The position numbers and the translations under genes are program-made. From Blastococcus sp. HT6-4 (GTDB lineage Bacteria; Actinomycetota; Actinomycetes; Mycobacteriales; Geodermatophilaceae), in contig NZ_CP155551.1 in assembly GCF_039679125.1 (NCBI RefSeq), positions 3,224,001-3,288,000 of the forward strand: a DNA stretch of 64,000 nt, read 5' to 3'. The notes below the pieces were generated by a model. It searched no databases. It saw nothing but the letters and a program-made list of their open reading frames with translations, and was not told the origin of the DNA. The stretch's first letter is position 1; the number at the start of each line of letters is the position of its first letter. This document shows, in pieces, positions 16,218-24,969 of this stretch.

Positions 16218-16330
16218 GCCCTCCACCGTGCGGACTGCACCGCCCCCGTCAGTCACCCGGTTGAGCAGGTACCAGGCTGAGCGGAGTCGGCGCCGCAAGC
16301 GACAACGCGGCGCCCTTCGGCCCGGTCAGC

Positions 16331-16440
16331 ATGTTCCGGAATGTTCCGGTGTGCCGGCCCCTACACAAACCTCGGGCAAGAGAGCCGGACGAACCGTAGC
16401 GGTCACTGATTCACCGGAACTACGGAACACCGTGGAACAC
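16331..16440. repeat. Iteron-like TGTTCC / GGAAC repeat array
   Basis: ATGTTCCGGA and ATGTTCCGGT stand in direct tandem at 16,331-16,350. About 65 bp later three inverted copies, GGAAC, GGAACACC and GGAACACC, begin at 16,416, 16,424 and 16,434. Spacing of 8-10 bp puts sites near one face of the helix. The array sits in a 310-bp gap upstream of the gene starting at 16,217. It could be an operator or a replication/partition site. Confidence 0.5.
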
Positions 16441-16527
16441 CGATGAGAAGTTGCGTCCGGTCAGAGCGGACGCGCGTTGCCGACTGCGCGTCCGCCGCAG
16501 CGGCTCGTCAGCGGCCGCGGCAGCTGG

Positions 16528-17406
16528 TCAGTCCGGCAGTTCGACGAACGGCAGCCGCACGGCGGTCAACTTGGTCTGAAGGTTCAGGTCGCCGGTGGCT
16601 ACGAACACCGCCGAGCCGGGGTGTGCGCTCTGCAGCAGCAGAGCCGAGGCCACGAGGCGGTCGTCGGGCACGTTCAGGTCCAGCCAGCCGGGCAGCTTCT
16701 CGCCGCGGGGCTCGACGTGCTCGAAGACCGCGGAGATGTCGCCAGCGACTCGAACGCCGGACCGCACGTCGCCACTCTGGCGGAGAGCCTTGAGGCGCCG
16801 GACGGCGGAGCGTGCGGCTTCGCGCATCTCGGGTGTGCGGCCAGACCGCTTGAGGTCGTCCAACTCGCCGAGCACCACCGGCAGCAGGTGCACTCGGTAC
16901 CGCTTCCCCAGCTGCCCGGCATAGGCGGTCAGGTCGGGGCAGTCGATGAGGGCGTTGGTGTCGGCGACGACGCGCACCGCCAGAACGTCTGCGGGCAGAA
17001 GCCGGCGGGAGTCGCGCAGCACCTGCACCGCAGCTCGGAGCTGCACGACGGCGGAGTCGATGCTGCCCGGAGCGCTGAGGTCCCCGCCGGCGCGCACGAG
17101 CCAGCCTTCCAGCAGTTCGAAGGCGTCGGTGTGCCGCTGCGCCACCTCGGGCGTCGGATAGCGGAACAGCAGCTGGAAGCGGGGCCGGAAGTCCCGCACC
17201 TGCGCCAGCAGCCTCATCCGTGCCGCCTCCAGCGGCGCCTCGCTGGCCGCCCAGGCCCAGGGAGGGAGTCCGATAACGCCCGGCACAGGGTCGTAGCGCT
17301 CAATCGCCGACGTCTCGAGTACCGCCAGGTAGGCCCTCTCGGTGGCGTCGAGTTCGCCCATCAGCCCATCGGCGTACGCCACCGGTGCGGTGTGCGAGCT
17401 GGACAT
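16528..17406 (-). CDS. PIN-domain ribonuclease-like protein
   Basis: The 292-residue protein has a C-terminal PIN domain (residues about 145-290) with the acidic residues expected for metal-dependent RNase activity: VVADTNALID (Asp149), VVLGELDDL (Glu181), NVPDDRLVASALLL (Asp248/249) and VFVATGDLNLQTK (Asp273). The spacing and FVATGDLNLQ resemble PIN domains of the PhoH2/large-PIN type rather than small VapC toxins. The first 140 residues form a helical domain I do not recognise. Start: ATG after ATCGGAGC. No antitoxin-like gene is adjacent, so a simple toxin-antitoxin role is not supported. RNA cleavage is inferred from the motif. Confidence 0.75.
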   Translation of the reverse strand: MSSSHTAPVAYADGLMGELDATERAYLAVLETSAIERYDPVPGVIGLPPWAWAASEAPLEAARMRLLAQVRDFRPRFQLLFRYPTPEVAQRHTDAFELLEGWLVRAGGDLSAPGSIDSAVVQLRAAVQVLRDSRRLLPADVLAVRVVADTNALIDCPDLTAYAGQLGKRYRVHLLPVVLGELDDLKRSGRTPEMREAARSAVRRLKALRQSGDVRSGVRVAGDISAVFEHVEPRGEKLPGWLDLNVPDDRLVASALLLQSAHPGSAVFVATGDLNLQTKLTAVRLPFVELPD

Positions 17407-17553
17407 GCTCCGATACTCGGCGACTGGGCGCTCGGGCCGCCGCCGACACCCCGACGATCGTTGTGCTGCAGGCTGCTGCACAACGTCCGCGGACCTGGCC
17501 AACGAGGGCCCGCCGGGTCACGTGTCAGCTCGCCTGTAGTCGGGCCTCAGTGG

Positions 17554-18570
17554 TCAGCAGTTGATGCTGGACTCAATCTCGGTATGGCTCCCGAAGCCCA
17601 CTGACGCCATGCGCACCGTGCCGTCGAACGGCGCGCTGGCTCCCTCATCGGTCTGACGATCGGAGTACAGGACTGCGCTGGCCGCGTTCTCGTCGTCGAA
17701 GTTCGTGCTGAGCCGGGCGACGGCGGCACCAATGGTCGGCGAGGACCAGGCGACGCTCAGGCAGCTGCCCCGGATCGGGCTCCATGACGGGTTCTCGCCG
17801 GGGCGGGTGTCCGGCTGCCCGATGTCATCCGGGAGGAGCGCCTCGATGGCCGGAAGCGCCTGGTCCACCGGAACGGGCTGAGGGAAGACGACGTCGAATC
17901 CGATCAAGTGCCGGTCCCACGTGTCGTTCACTGAGCCGCACACCAGCTGCCCGCCGGGCAGCGTGTACGCGCGGGGCTCGCCGTAGGGTTCACCGGTCGC
18001 CGCCGCGCACTCGGTGAGGGAACCGGCGGGCAGGGTCGCGTCCAGGTAGTCCACGGGGCTCATCAACCCGCGGGTGCCATCAGCGGGCGGCGTCGCCGAG
18101 CCAGCACCCGGACCCGGGAGTGCGCTGTCCTCTGGAGACCTGACGGCGGGGCAGTACGTGCTGCTGAGGAAGTCCGCCATGGCCTGTGCGTCCGCGCGGG
18201 ACGCGCCGTCCGCGACGTCCCGGGCGACGACCTCCTCGAGGGTGCGGAACCCAGAGGCAAGTTCCCTGCACGTGTCCAGCTGCACGACGGCGAAGCGGAT
18301 CGCGTCATCGCCGGTCAGTGGCATGTCGGGCTGCAACCCGTAGCCACTGGCGCCAGCAACCCTGCCGAGGTCAGCCACAAGAGCGTCGTTGACGCCTGCA
18401 ACGCTCAGGGCATCCTGCAGAGAGGTGTCCGCGCTCGGCTCGGCCGGCGCCGGGGAATCCGAAGCGGCCGGCTCGGCGGAACCGGAACCCGGGTCGGAAC
18501 CGGAATCAGTGCTGCAGCCGGCTGTGAGGACGGCAGCGGACATCGCTATGACAGACAGTCGCAGACGCAT
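17554..18570 (-). CDS. Lipoprotein, 338 aa
   Basis: The signal peptide MRLRLSVIAMSAAVLTAGC has lipobox LTAGC. It is followed by a Ser/Gly/Pro/Ala-rich acidic linker typical of actinobacterial surface lipoproteins. A first domain (residues 60-150) ends in FLSSTYCP, again the DUF732-like ...YCP pattern. A second domain of about 150 residues has paired cysteines (LTECAAATGEP, QLVCGSV, GSCLSVAW, SSINC). The ATG has GGGAG upstream; an earlier in-frame start would not give a proper signal peptide. Function unknown. It shares the helical Cys pattern with the lipoprotein at 5989-6906. Confidence 0.75.
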   Translation of the reverse strand: MRLRLSVIAMSAAVLTAGCSTDSGSDPGSGSAEPAASDSPAPAEPSADTSLQDALSVAGVNDALVADLGRVAGASGYGLQPDMPLTGDDAIRFAVVQLDTCRELASGFRTLEEVVARDVADGASRADAQAMADFLSSTYCPAVRSPEDSALPGPGAGSATPPADGTRGLMSPVDYLDATLPAGSLTECAAATGEPYGEPRAYTLPGGQLVCGSVNDTWDRHLIGFDVVFPQPVPVDQALPAIEALLPDDIGQPDTRPGENPSWSPIRGSCLSVAWSSPTIGAAVARLSTNFDDENAASAVLYSDRQTDEGASAPFDGTVRMASVGFGSHTEIESSINC

Positions 18571-19133
18571 TCGGATTGGCTCCCCAGCAATGCGCCGAAC
18601 CCCCGTGGATGGCGCCACGGCGCATTCTGGCAGGCGTCTGTCGGACGCGAGACGCTTCGGGCCCGCGACGGCCGTCCCGGGCGCCAGCCGCCTTCGTATC
18701 CCCTGGAACTGTAGCCGTCATCGCGTCGGTGAGGTGACGAGGGTGGTGACCAACGTCTACTACTCCTGGACGCTGCCTGAGCGCCCTCGGACCGCCCGCA
18801 CGCCGGCGCGCGGCCGCACACGCCGCCGGTCGAGCAGCTGGCGCGGGCGGCGTCCTGGGTGGCGGCGCCGAGGCCGCCGGTACCGGCTGCACGTTCGACG
18901 CCGGCCGGCTCCCGGTGCGCCGGCACGTAGGCATTTGGGACCTGCACGCTGCGCTGTCGGCGGTGACGGTCGACTGGGCCGGCCGCGACGGGCCCGGGAC
19001 CTCATTGCGCATCTCCGGAGCCTCGACACCGATTGCTCCGCGCTGCCGACCGGCGGCGCCCCGGGCCGCAACCGCGGCCCGGGACTCACCGGCGCCGCGC
19101 AGCCCCGCGCGGCGGTAGGAGCAAGGACTCCCT
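18571..19133. other. Intergenic region between divergent genes
   Basis: About 560 bases without a supportable gene, between the lipoprotein and helicase starts. Two plus-strand frames (around 18,900-19,100) give short protein-like stretches (HVGIWDLHAALSAVTVDW and RARDLIAHLRSLDTD) in different phases. A decayed, frameshifted gene is possible. Promoters for both flanking genes should be here. Confidence 0.4.
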
Positions 19134-21011
19134 GTGGCAACGACCAAGAATGTGCCGCGCAGCGCCGAGCGCGCAACCAACCGGCACACCACCAAGCTGA
19201 CCGCCAACATCAGCGTCGCGGAGCGGACCTACACCGCCCACGGCGCGAAGTGCACCGGTAGAGCGATGTTCTGGCGGTTCCGGAGCAAGGACGGAGAGTC
19301 CAGGCGCGAACTGCTCGCTCCCTTCGAGATCACCGACGTGCAGCACCGCCGGCACCTCGACGTCGACGGCGCCCCGCTCGACCTCTACTCGGTGACGACC
19401 GACGACGGCCGGAACAGCAAGCAGCTACGGGTCCACGGCACCGCCCTCGCCGACCTCGCCGACCTACGGCAGGCGTTCGCCGCCGCTGGCCCCATCGCGA
19501 CCTGGCCGGGCGGAACAACCACCGAAGGTGGCGTACTGACCCAGCTCGGAGCGCTCATCAACAGCCCCCGCTGGGCCCCGACCGTCGTCACCGTCGAAAC
19601 GCTGGGCCGAATCCGGCACGCCGGGCAGACCTTCTTCGCCCTGCCCGACGTCACGCTCGGCGCAGCCGGACCTGTTCCCGAACCCAGCTACCTGCCCGAG
19701 AGGCCCAACACCAACGCCAGCCGAGTCAGCGCGTCCCCAGTCCGGGGCGCGAACCTCGACCAGCCGATCACCGGGCACCTGCAGGCGGCCCTCGCGGCCG
19801 ACCCCAGCCCGAGCACCGTCCAGACCGCGGCACTGCTCGGGTGGGGTGCGGCCACCTGCTTCGCGTCCGTGTCGATCAAGTCAGACCTGATCGGCGGGCA
19901 CCCGCTGCTCTGGAATGCCGGCCCGCCCGAGAGCGGCAAGACCGAGCGCGGCTCCCGGATCCTCACACCCTTCGGGGTCGATCCGTTCAACCTCGCCGGA
20001 TCATTCGCTACGACCACACAACTCCGCGACTGCCTCAGCGCCACGATCGACGTGCCCCAGATGCGCGACGAAGTGAAGCTCGCCTACCTACCGCCGCCTG
20101 TGAAGCAGGACCTGCCGCGGATGCTGAAGATCGCCTACAACGGGCAGGCCGTCGAAGTCGGGGGCCGCAACGCCGGACCGATGTTCCGCCAACGCCTCGT
20201 GCCGCTCTGCCCCACCGTCGCCTTCAACTCCGAGGGCTCCCCGCCACAGGACCAGGCCGTCCTCGACCGACTCGTCGTCGTGCCGTGGCAGCGGCTCAAG
20301 ACCTACCCCACCGAGGTCCAACGCCGGATCCAGGATGGCTTCAACGGGCTGAAGCTCGCGACAGCCGACCAACGGATGGCACCGGTCGCCGCCGCCTGGT
20401 TCACCTTCGCCGCCGGAACGGACCTGAGCAGCCCCCTGCGGCGAGCCCGAGAGCGGCTCGCCGGCGGCGACCTCAAGCTGGGCTCACGGCAGCGATCCAA
20501 CTTCGAGGTCGTCCTCGCCGGCCTCTACGCCTACGCCGAGTTCTGCACGGTCGCCGCACCCACAGCAGCGCCAGTCGTTCTCGAGCTCGCCGAGGAGTTC
20601 GCCGCCCGCGGCATCGCGCTCCTCGCCGACGAGCTCGTGTCCCGCCAGACCGTCACCGGTGCTCTCGGGGTGCTGCAATGGCTGGCGGTGCTGTCGACCG
20701 GAGACGGGCCGCATACCCCTCGGGACGGCTCCGAGTACCGCCTCGCACCCACCGGGCTGGCGGTCAATGCGATGAAGGTGCTCAGCTGCCTACGCCGGCA
20801 TACGCAAGCCATCGGAACACCGCTGCCCGACGACCACGACTTCACCCAGGAGCTCAAGGGCTGGACCGGCGTCCACATGATCGGCAAGAAGCGCGACAGA
20901 CACGCCACGGGGACCAGCAACCCGATCGCGTACTGGGAGATCCCCTGGGACACGCTCCGGGAACTCGGCGGACCCGAGCACAGCGACTTCACCACCGACG
21001 TCCCGTTCTGA
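19134..21011 (+). CDS. SF3-like helicase / DUF927-type ATPase
   Basis: The 625-residue protein has LLWNAGPPESGKTERG (Walker A, residues 263-270) and QMRDEVKLAYL (Walker B-like, about 309-318). VVEVGG-like and FNSEGSPPQDQAVLDRLVVVPW segments follow, where SF3/DUF927 replicative helicases of phages and integrative elements place sensor and arginine-finger residues. Residues 1-150 form an N-terminal domain that could be primase-related, but no primase catalytic motif is seen. GTG start with AAGGA upstream. A strong 12-bp hairpin follows. Its likely role is replication or maintenance of the element, or a defence ATPase. No replication initiator gene is adjacent. Confidence 0.65.
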   Translation: MATTKNVPRSAERATNRHTTKLTANISVAERTYTAHGAKCTGRAMFWRFRSKDGESRRELLAPFEITDVQHRRHLDVDGAPLDLYSVTTDDGRNSKQLRVHGTALADLADLRQAFAAAGPIATWPGGTTTEGGVLTQLGALINSPRWAPTVVTVETLGRIRHAGQTFFALPDVTLGAAGPVPEPSYLPERPNTNASRVSASPVRGANLDQPITGHLQAALAADPSPSTVQTAALLGWGAATCFASVSIKSDLIGGHPLLWNAGPPESGKTERGSRILTPFGVDPFNLAGSFATTTQLRDCLSATIDVPQMRDEVKLAYLPPPVKQDLPRMLKIAYNGQAVEVGGRNAGPMFRQRLVPLCPTVAFNSEGSPPQDQAVLDRLVVVPWQRLKTYPTEVQRRIQDGFNGLKLATADQRMAPVAAAWFTFAAGTDLSSPLRRARERLAGGDLKLGSRQRSNFEVVLAGLYAYAEFCTVAAPTAAPVVLELAEEFAARGIALLADELVSRQTVTGALGVLQWLAVLSTGDGPHTPRDGSEYRLAPTGLAVNAMKVLSCLRRHTQAIGTPLPDDHDFTQELKGWTGVHMIGKKRDRHATGTSNPIAYWEIPWDTLRELGGPEHSDFTTDVPF

Positions 21012-21026
21012 CCGCCTGCAGTTCCA

Positions 21027-21055
21027 GGCCGGCCCCCATCTGCTGGGGGCCGGCC
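21027..21055 (+). terminator. Strong hairpin after the SF3-like gene
   Basis: Perfect 12-bp stem GGCCGGCCCCCA / TGGGGGCCGGCC with loop TCTGC, starting 16 nt beyond the stop codon. No T-run. Probable transcription terminator. Confidence 0.8.
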
Positions 21056-21179
21056 CTGGCCCTCCGCTTCGGCGTCCCACCACAGGTCAGGCACCGGCTC
21101 CCCCGGCCGCCACGCGGCCATTCCGGGGACTTGCTACACCGAACTGCCGACCGACGCTCTGAATCTGCGCGACCACTGC

Positions 21180-21755
21180 TCAAAGCAGCTCGACGCGGCC
21201 CGCAGGCTGAACACAGTCGTTCTCCAGCCGTGGACGAGCGGATTCGCGGGGCCGCCCAGCGGAACGACTTCCGCGCTGCACGCGCCCGCTGCCGTGCTCG
21301 ATCAGCAGCCGCTCGAAGGCGAGAGCGGACTGCCCGTCGTCGACGGGCGACCCGATCCGCTCCCCGATCCGCTGCCGCACGATGGGTAGCCCGGCCTGCC
21401 ATTCGACCAAGTGCCACTGCAGCAAATCGTCCAGATACCGCACCGCACGCGGCCTGCCGAGCCGGCCCAGCCCACTCAACAAGCACACACGGCCCGCGCG
21501 AATCCGCTCAAAGCACCACAGGAGGGTGAAGTACGCGGTCAACGACGCCGCGGGATCGATCTGCGCTCGAGCCGCCTCGTTGCCGTAGCGCAGCGTGCCC
21601 AGCAGCTCCCGCGCCATCGCCACCTCACCGCTGGTCAAGTCGAGATGCAGCAACCGGGCGATCTCCATGTGCGACTGGTATCGCTGTCCCCAGTACACGA
21701 TTGCCGCCACACCAAGCGCCAGCACTGCGGCAATCGCAGAAACCGACTCAGTCAT
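21180..21755 (-). CDS. Membrane-anchored hypothetical protein, 191 aa
   Basis: The ATG gives an N-terminal membrane segment (SVSAIAAVLALGVAAIVYWG, residues 4-23) followed by a cytoplasmic helical domain: HMEIARLLHLDLTSGEVAMA, then LTAYFTLLWCFERIRAGRV and LLQWHLVEWQAGLPIVRQRI. The pattern resembles small phage/ICE-type single-pass proteins of the DUF4760 style, but I cannot confirm the family. The ribosome binding site is weak (GGGGCTA). It lies just downstream, on the same strand, of the ATPase operon end and convergent with the helicase gene. Function unknown. Confidence 0.6.
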   Translation of the reverse strand: MTESVSAIAAVLALGVAAIVYWGQRYQSHMEIARLLHLDLTSGEVAMARELLGTLRYGNEAARAQIDPAASLTAYFTLLWCFERIRAGRVCLLSGLGRLGRPRAVRYLDDLLQWHLVEWQAGLPIVRQRIGERIGSPVDDGQSALAFERLLIEHGSGRVQRGSRSAGRPRESARPRLENDCVQPAGRVELL

Positions 21756-22041
21756 TAGCCCCAACCCCTGCCTTGCGCGGCGGCCTGACGTAAGGGAGCC
21801 AGCCGCCCTGCGGCCCCGCCTTCTGTCATCGGCGGCGTTCGGACAGAACCGCACCGTCCGAAACCGTGACCGAATCTCGTGACCTACGGAGTGACCTGAT
21901 GTACTCGGCGAGAATCCAGTCGTCACTGCCGTGGCCGCTGAGACGCCTCAAGGAATGGGAGCGTGGGCGCTCGATCAGCCGCAACGCAGCACGGCCGGCC
22001 CCCGAAAGGGAGTTGGCCGTGCTGCAGCGGAGGTCTGTCCG

Positions 22042-24969
22042 TCAGAAGTCGTCGTCCTCCACGGTGACCTGCGCGCCGAGCGCCTGCGCCTTGGCCTCAA
22101 TCGCGCCCTGCTGCCCCTCGGCGGTGACGAGAGTCAGGTTGAGGGTAAGCAGCTGGTGGTCGGCCTGGGTGGCCGGGTCGATGACCTTGCGCAGCTCCTG
22201 GAGCAGCTGCCACGCCTGCTCCCTGGCGTCGCCACTGGTGATGCTCTTGTTGGTGAGCTGCACCTGGTACCGCTTGTAGACCGCTGGCCCGGGGGCGGGC
22301 GGAGGAGAAGGCGGCGTCGGCCCATCGCCACCAGGCTGCTGCCCACCGCCACCGGGCAGCTGCGGCTGCTCGCCGTCGCCACCGGGCTGGTCGCCACCGC
22401 CGGGCTGGTCGCTGCCGCCCGGCGGGGGAACTGGGGGTGCCGGGTCGCGCTGACGGCGGCGCAGCGTCTGGTTGATGGAGTTGATGGACAACTGCGCCGG
22501 GCTGGCTACGGCCAGGCGGTTGCCGTCGGCGTCGACGAGCTCCCAATCGCCGGTGATGAGCGCGTAGAGCACGCGGCGGATCTCGTCGGTGGACGTGAGC
22601 AGGGGGAACGCCGGGTTCTTGTAGAAGGCCTGCACGATCTCGCGCGGGGTGAGTGCCCGGTCGAAGTCGTCGAGCAGCGCCGCCAGGTACTCGGCGCCCA
22701 GCCCGGCCGGCTGGATCGCGCGACCGGCAGCGACCAGAGCAGTCCAGACGTGACCACCGTTGAGCGAGGTGCGGCTGTCCTCGTCGAACCGCTTGTACTC
22801 GACGTGCAGCTCACCGGCGCGCACCAGGTAGGCGTAGTGCTGGTAAGCCCGCTCGATGTCGCGGCGGAGCTTCTTCAGCGCCTCGTCGTGTTTGGCGGTG
22901 GCGTCCTTCAGTTCGTCCTCGGTGTCCGTGGTCAGCTGCTTGATCACCTCGCGCCAGGCCAACACCTCCGCGGCGCGCTTGAATGTGACGTCCCGGCGTT
23001 GGGTGTTGACGCAGGCGACGACGCAGCTGGCGGCGTTGTCCACGCGCATTGCCTTGTCTCCGAGGCCGAGGAGGGCGGTGATGTCCTCCCGGCTCGCGGA
23101 ATCCTTGCCGTTGAGCAGCGTCCAGCGGCGCGGGTCGAGCAGCACCAGCCGCGTCTCGTTGCTGTCAACGGCGTCGAAGGTCTTCTCCAGCGGCTCCTCG
23201 CCGCTGGGCTTGTCGACCGGCACGAGGTTGTCGAAGACGCCCTTGGACGCCAGCTTCTGCGCCTGCTCCCACACCAGTTCACCGCGCGCCTCCGCGGGCA
23301 CGACGGCCATCGCCGCGGTGAAGTACATGCGCAGCGTCTGCTTGATCGACAGGTGGAAGCGGGCCGGCGCGTTGGTGGGGGTGGTCGTCTCGAGCGCGCC
23401 AAGGCCTTCGTCGCCGGTGAGCTTGTTGAAGACCTCCTCGGCCGCCGGGTAGGGCGCCTGGGAGCCTGCGGGCCCGAAGATGGCGAGCATCAGCTCTGCC
23501 TTGGTTGCGCCGCGGCGGGCCTGCGCGCGGCTCACGATGGAGTAGCACAGCAACGCGGTGGCCATCCGGACCGCGGGTGCCGGTTGGCCGACGGTGACGC
23601 CGGCGCGGCGCAGCACCTCATCGACGTTCACCGCGCGGCCGCTCTGCCCGTCGGTGCTGGTGATGTCGGTGTTGGCCACGGCCCGGTAGCCCTGGATGGC
23701 GCGGTCGTTGCCGAGCAGCAGGCCGGAGGAAAGCAGCTGCTCGAGTGCGACGGTGAGCGGGATGTCGCCGACGCCGATCAGCGGAGGTGCCCAGCGGTCG
23801 GCCTTGTGCTCGGTGACCCAGTGCAGCGTGGTGCGGGCGAAAATGGCCACGGTCGAGCGGACCCGCTGAAAGCCGGCGACCTGGGACCACTCCTCGCGGA
23901 CCAGGCGCATCAGCTCCGGGTGGAACGGGTAGCTGGACGTCACCCTTTCCTCGAATCCGGGCAGGCTGCGGTTGGCGCCGAGCTTGTCCAGTACCTGGTT
24001 CTTCCAGGCGTCGTCGGCCGCCGCGGTGTACCGACGGGTGAGATCCCGCAGGGGCAGCTCTGTGTCGGGGAGCTCGAACAACCGTCGGCGGATGATCGCG
24101 GAGAAGTCCTGCGCCTCGGTGACGGCGACGGTCTGGCCGTTTCGGACAAGTCGGGCGCCGACGTAGTCGCGGAAGTCGACGGCCGCCGGCGAGTAGCCGC
24201 GCTCGTCGAGTTCCGACCGGATCATCACGACGACGAACGCGACGCGCGGGACGTCGTCGCAGGCGTCCATCAGGGCGTTGAGGAATGCCTTTTCGCTGGG
24301 CATGGTGGCGATGTGGGCGGCGTCGGCGAGCGCCATGACGTAGTCCATGAGCTCGTCGAGCAAGATAAGCACTGGCCGGCCGGTCTCGGTGAGGGCCTGC
24401 TGGAGTGTCCCCTTGTTGGCGCCGGCGGCGACGTACCGCTTGTAGCGGTCCATGTCGCCGCCGACGAGCGCCCAGATAAACCGCTCAAACAGGTTGGTCG
24501 CCGGGCCGAACACCTCGTTGGTGGCCCCAGGGCTGAAGTAGTCCGCGGTGAGCGTGACGGTGACCGCGCCGGTGAGGTCAACCTCGCCGGTGCCGCGGGC
24601 CGCGTCGGCGTACACCTGCTGGCCGAGGTCGGTGGCGAAGAACGCTTCGGGACTGGCGGCCATGTGGTGGAGCCCGACCAGAGCGTGGCTCTTACCGCCA
24701 CCCATCCCCTGGTCGAGGTGGAACAGCGCGGGTGCGTCAGCGGTGGTGCCCAGCCGACGGGCGACCCGGGCGAAGAAGCCCACGAGGTTGGGGGTGGGTT
24801 CAGTAATGTCGCCGTAGTACTCGACCTTGCGGTAGGGCACGTCGACCGTCTGGTAGACGGCCTTGTGCAGGCTCATCTGCAGCTCGCCGACCGACCCGTC
24901 GGAGGCGCGGACCTCGGGCCGCAGCTCAAGAATGTCCGCCCAGTGCTGGGCGGTGCCGTTGATGGTCAC
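22042..24969 (-). CDS. DUF499-type AAA ATPase (third gene of helicase-methylase-ATPase operon)
   Basis: The 975-residue protein starts with a P-loop ATPase: FHLDQGMGGGKSHALVGL (Walker A, residues 88-94) and VLILLDELMDYV (Walker B, about residue 200). VVVMIRSELDERGY follows, the sensor region seen in DUF499 ATPases. The middle 600 residues are helical. Residues about 835-895 form a Pro/Gly/Gln linker, and the last 90 residues a small domain (VYKRYQVQLTNKSI). The GTG start overlaps the methyltransferase stop by GTGA. DUF499 ATPases nearly always pair with DUF1156 methyltransferases in predicted defence loci, as here. The role of ATP hydrolysis, sensing or loading the partners, is unknown. Confidence 0.85.
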   Translation of the reverse strand: MTINGTAQHWADILELRPEVRASDGSVGELQMSLHKAVYQTVDVPYRKVEYYGDITEPTPNLVGFFARVARRLGTTADAPALFHLDQGMGGGKSHALVGLHHMAASPEAFFATDLGQQVYADAARGTGEVDLTGAVTVTLTADYFSPGATNEVFGPATNLFERFIWALVGGDMDRYKRYVAAGANKGTLQQALTETGRPVLILLDELMDYVMALADAAHIATMPSEKAFLNALMDACDDVPRVAFVVVMIRSELDERGYSPAAVDFRDYVGARLVRNGQTVAVTEAQDFSAIIRRRLFELPDTELPLRDLTRRYTAAADDAWKNQVLDKLGANRSLPGFEERVTSSYPFHPELMRLVREEWSQVAGFQRVRSTVAIFARTTLHWVTEHKADRWAPPLIGVGDIPLTVALEQLLSSGLLLGNDRAIQGYRAVANTDITSTDGQSGRAVNVDEVLRRAGVTVGQPAPAVRMATALLCYSIVSRAQARRGATKAELMLAIFGPAGSQAPYPAAEEVFNKLTGDEGLGALETTTPTNAPARFHLSIKQTLRMYFTAAMAVVPAEARGELVWEQAQKLASKGVFDNLVPVDKPSGEEPLEKTFDAVDSNETRLVLLDPRRWTLLNGKDSASREDITALLGLGDKAMRVDNAASCVVACVNTQRRDVTFKRAAEVLAWREVIKQLTTDTEDELKDATAKHDEALKKLRRDIERAYQHYAYLVRAGELHVEYKRFDEDSRTSLNGGHVWTALVAAGRAIQPAGLGAEYLAALLDDFDRALTPREIVQAFYKNPAFPLLTSTDEIRRVLYALITGDWELVDADGNRLAVASPAQLSINSINQTLRRRQRDPAPPVPPPGGSDQPGGGDQPGGDGEQPQLPGGGGQQPGGDGPTPPSPPPAPGPAVYKRYQVQLTNKSITSGDAREQAWQLLQELRKVIDPATQADHQLLTLNLTLVTAEGQQGAIEAKAQALGAQVTVEDDDF

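Noticed and set aside
18389..19261. Long plus-strand frame over the 18.6-19.1 kb gap
   Set aside because: It runs antisense through the lipoprotein signal region and in another phase through the helicase start; Arg/Pro-rich, no ribosome binding site. Possible decayed pieces are noted instead.
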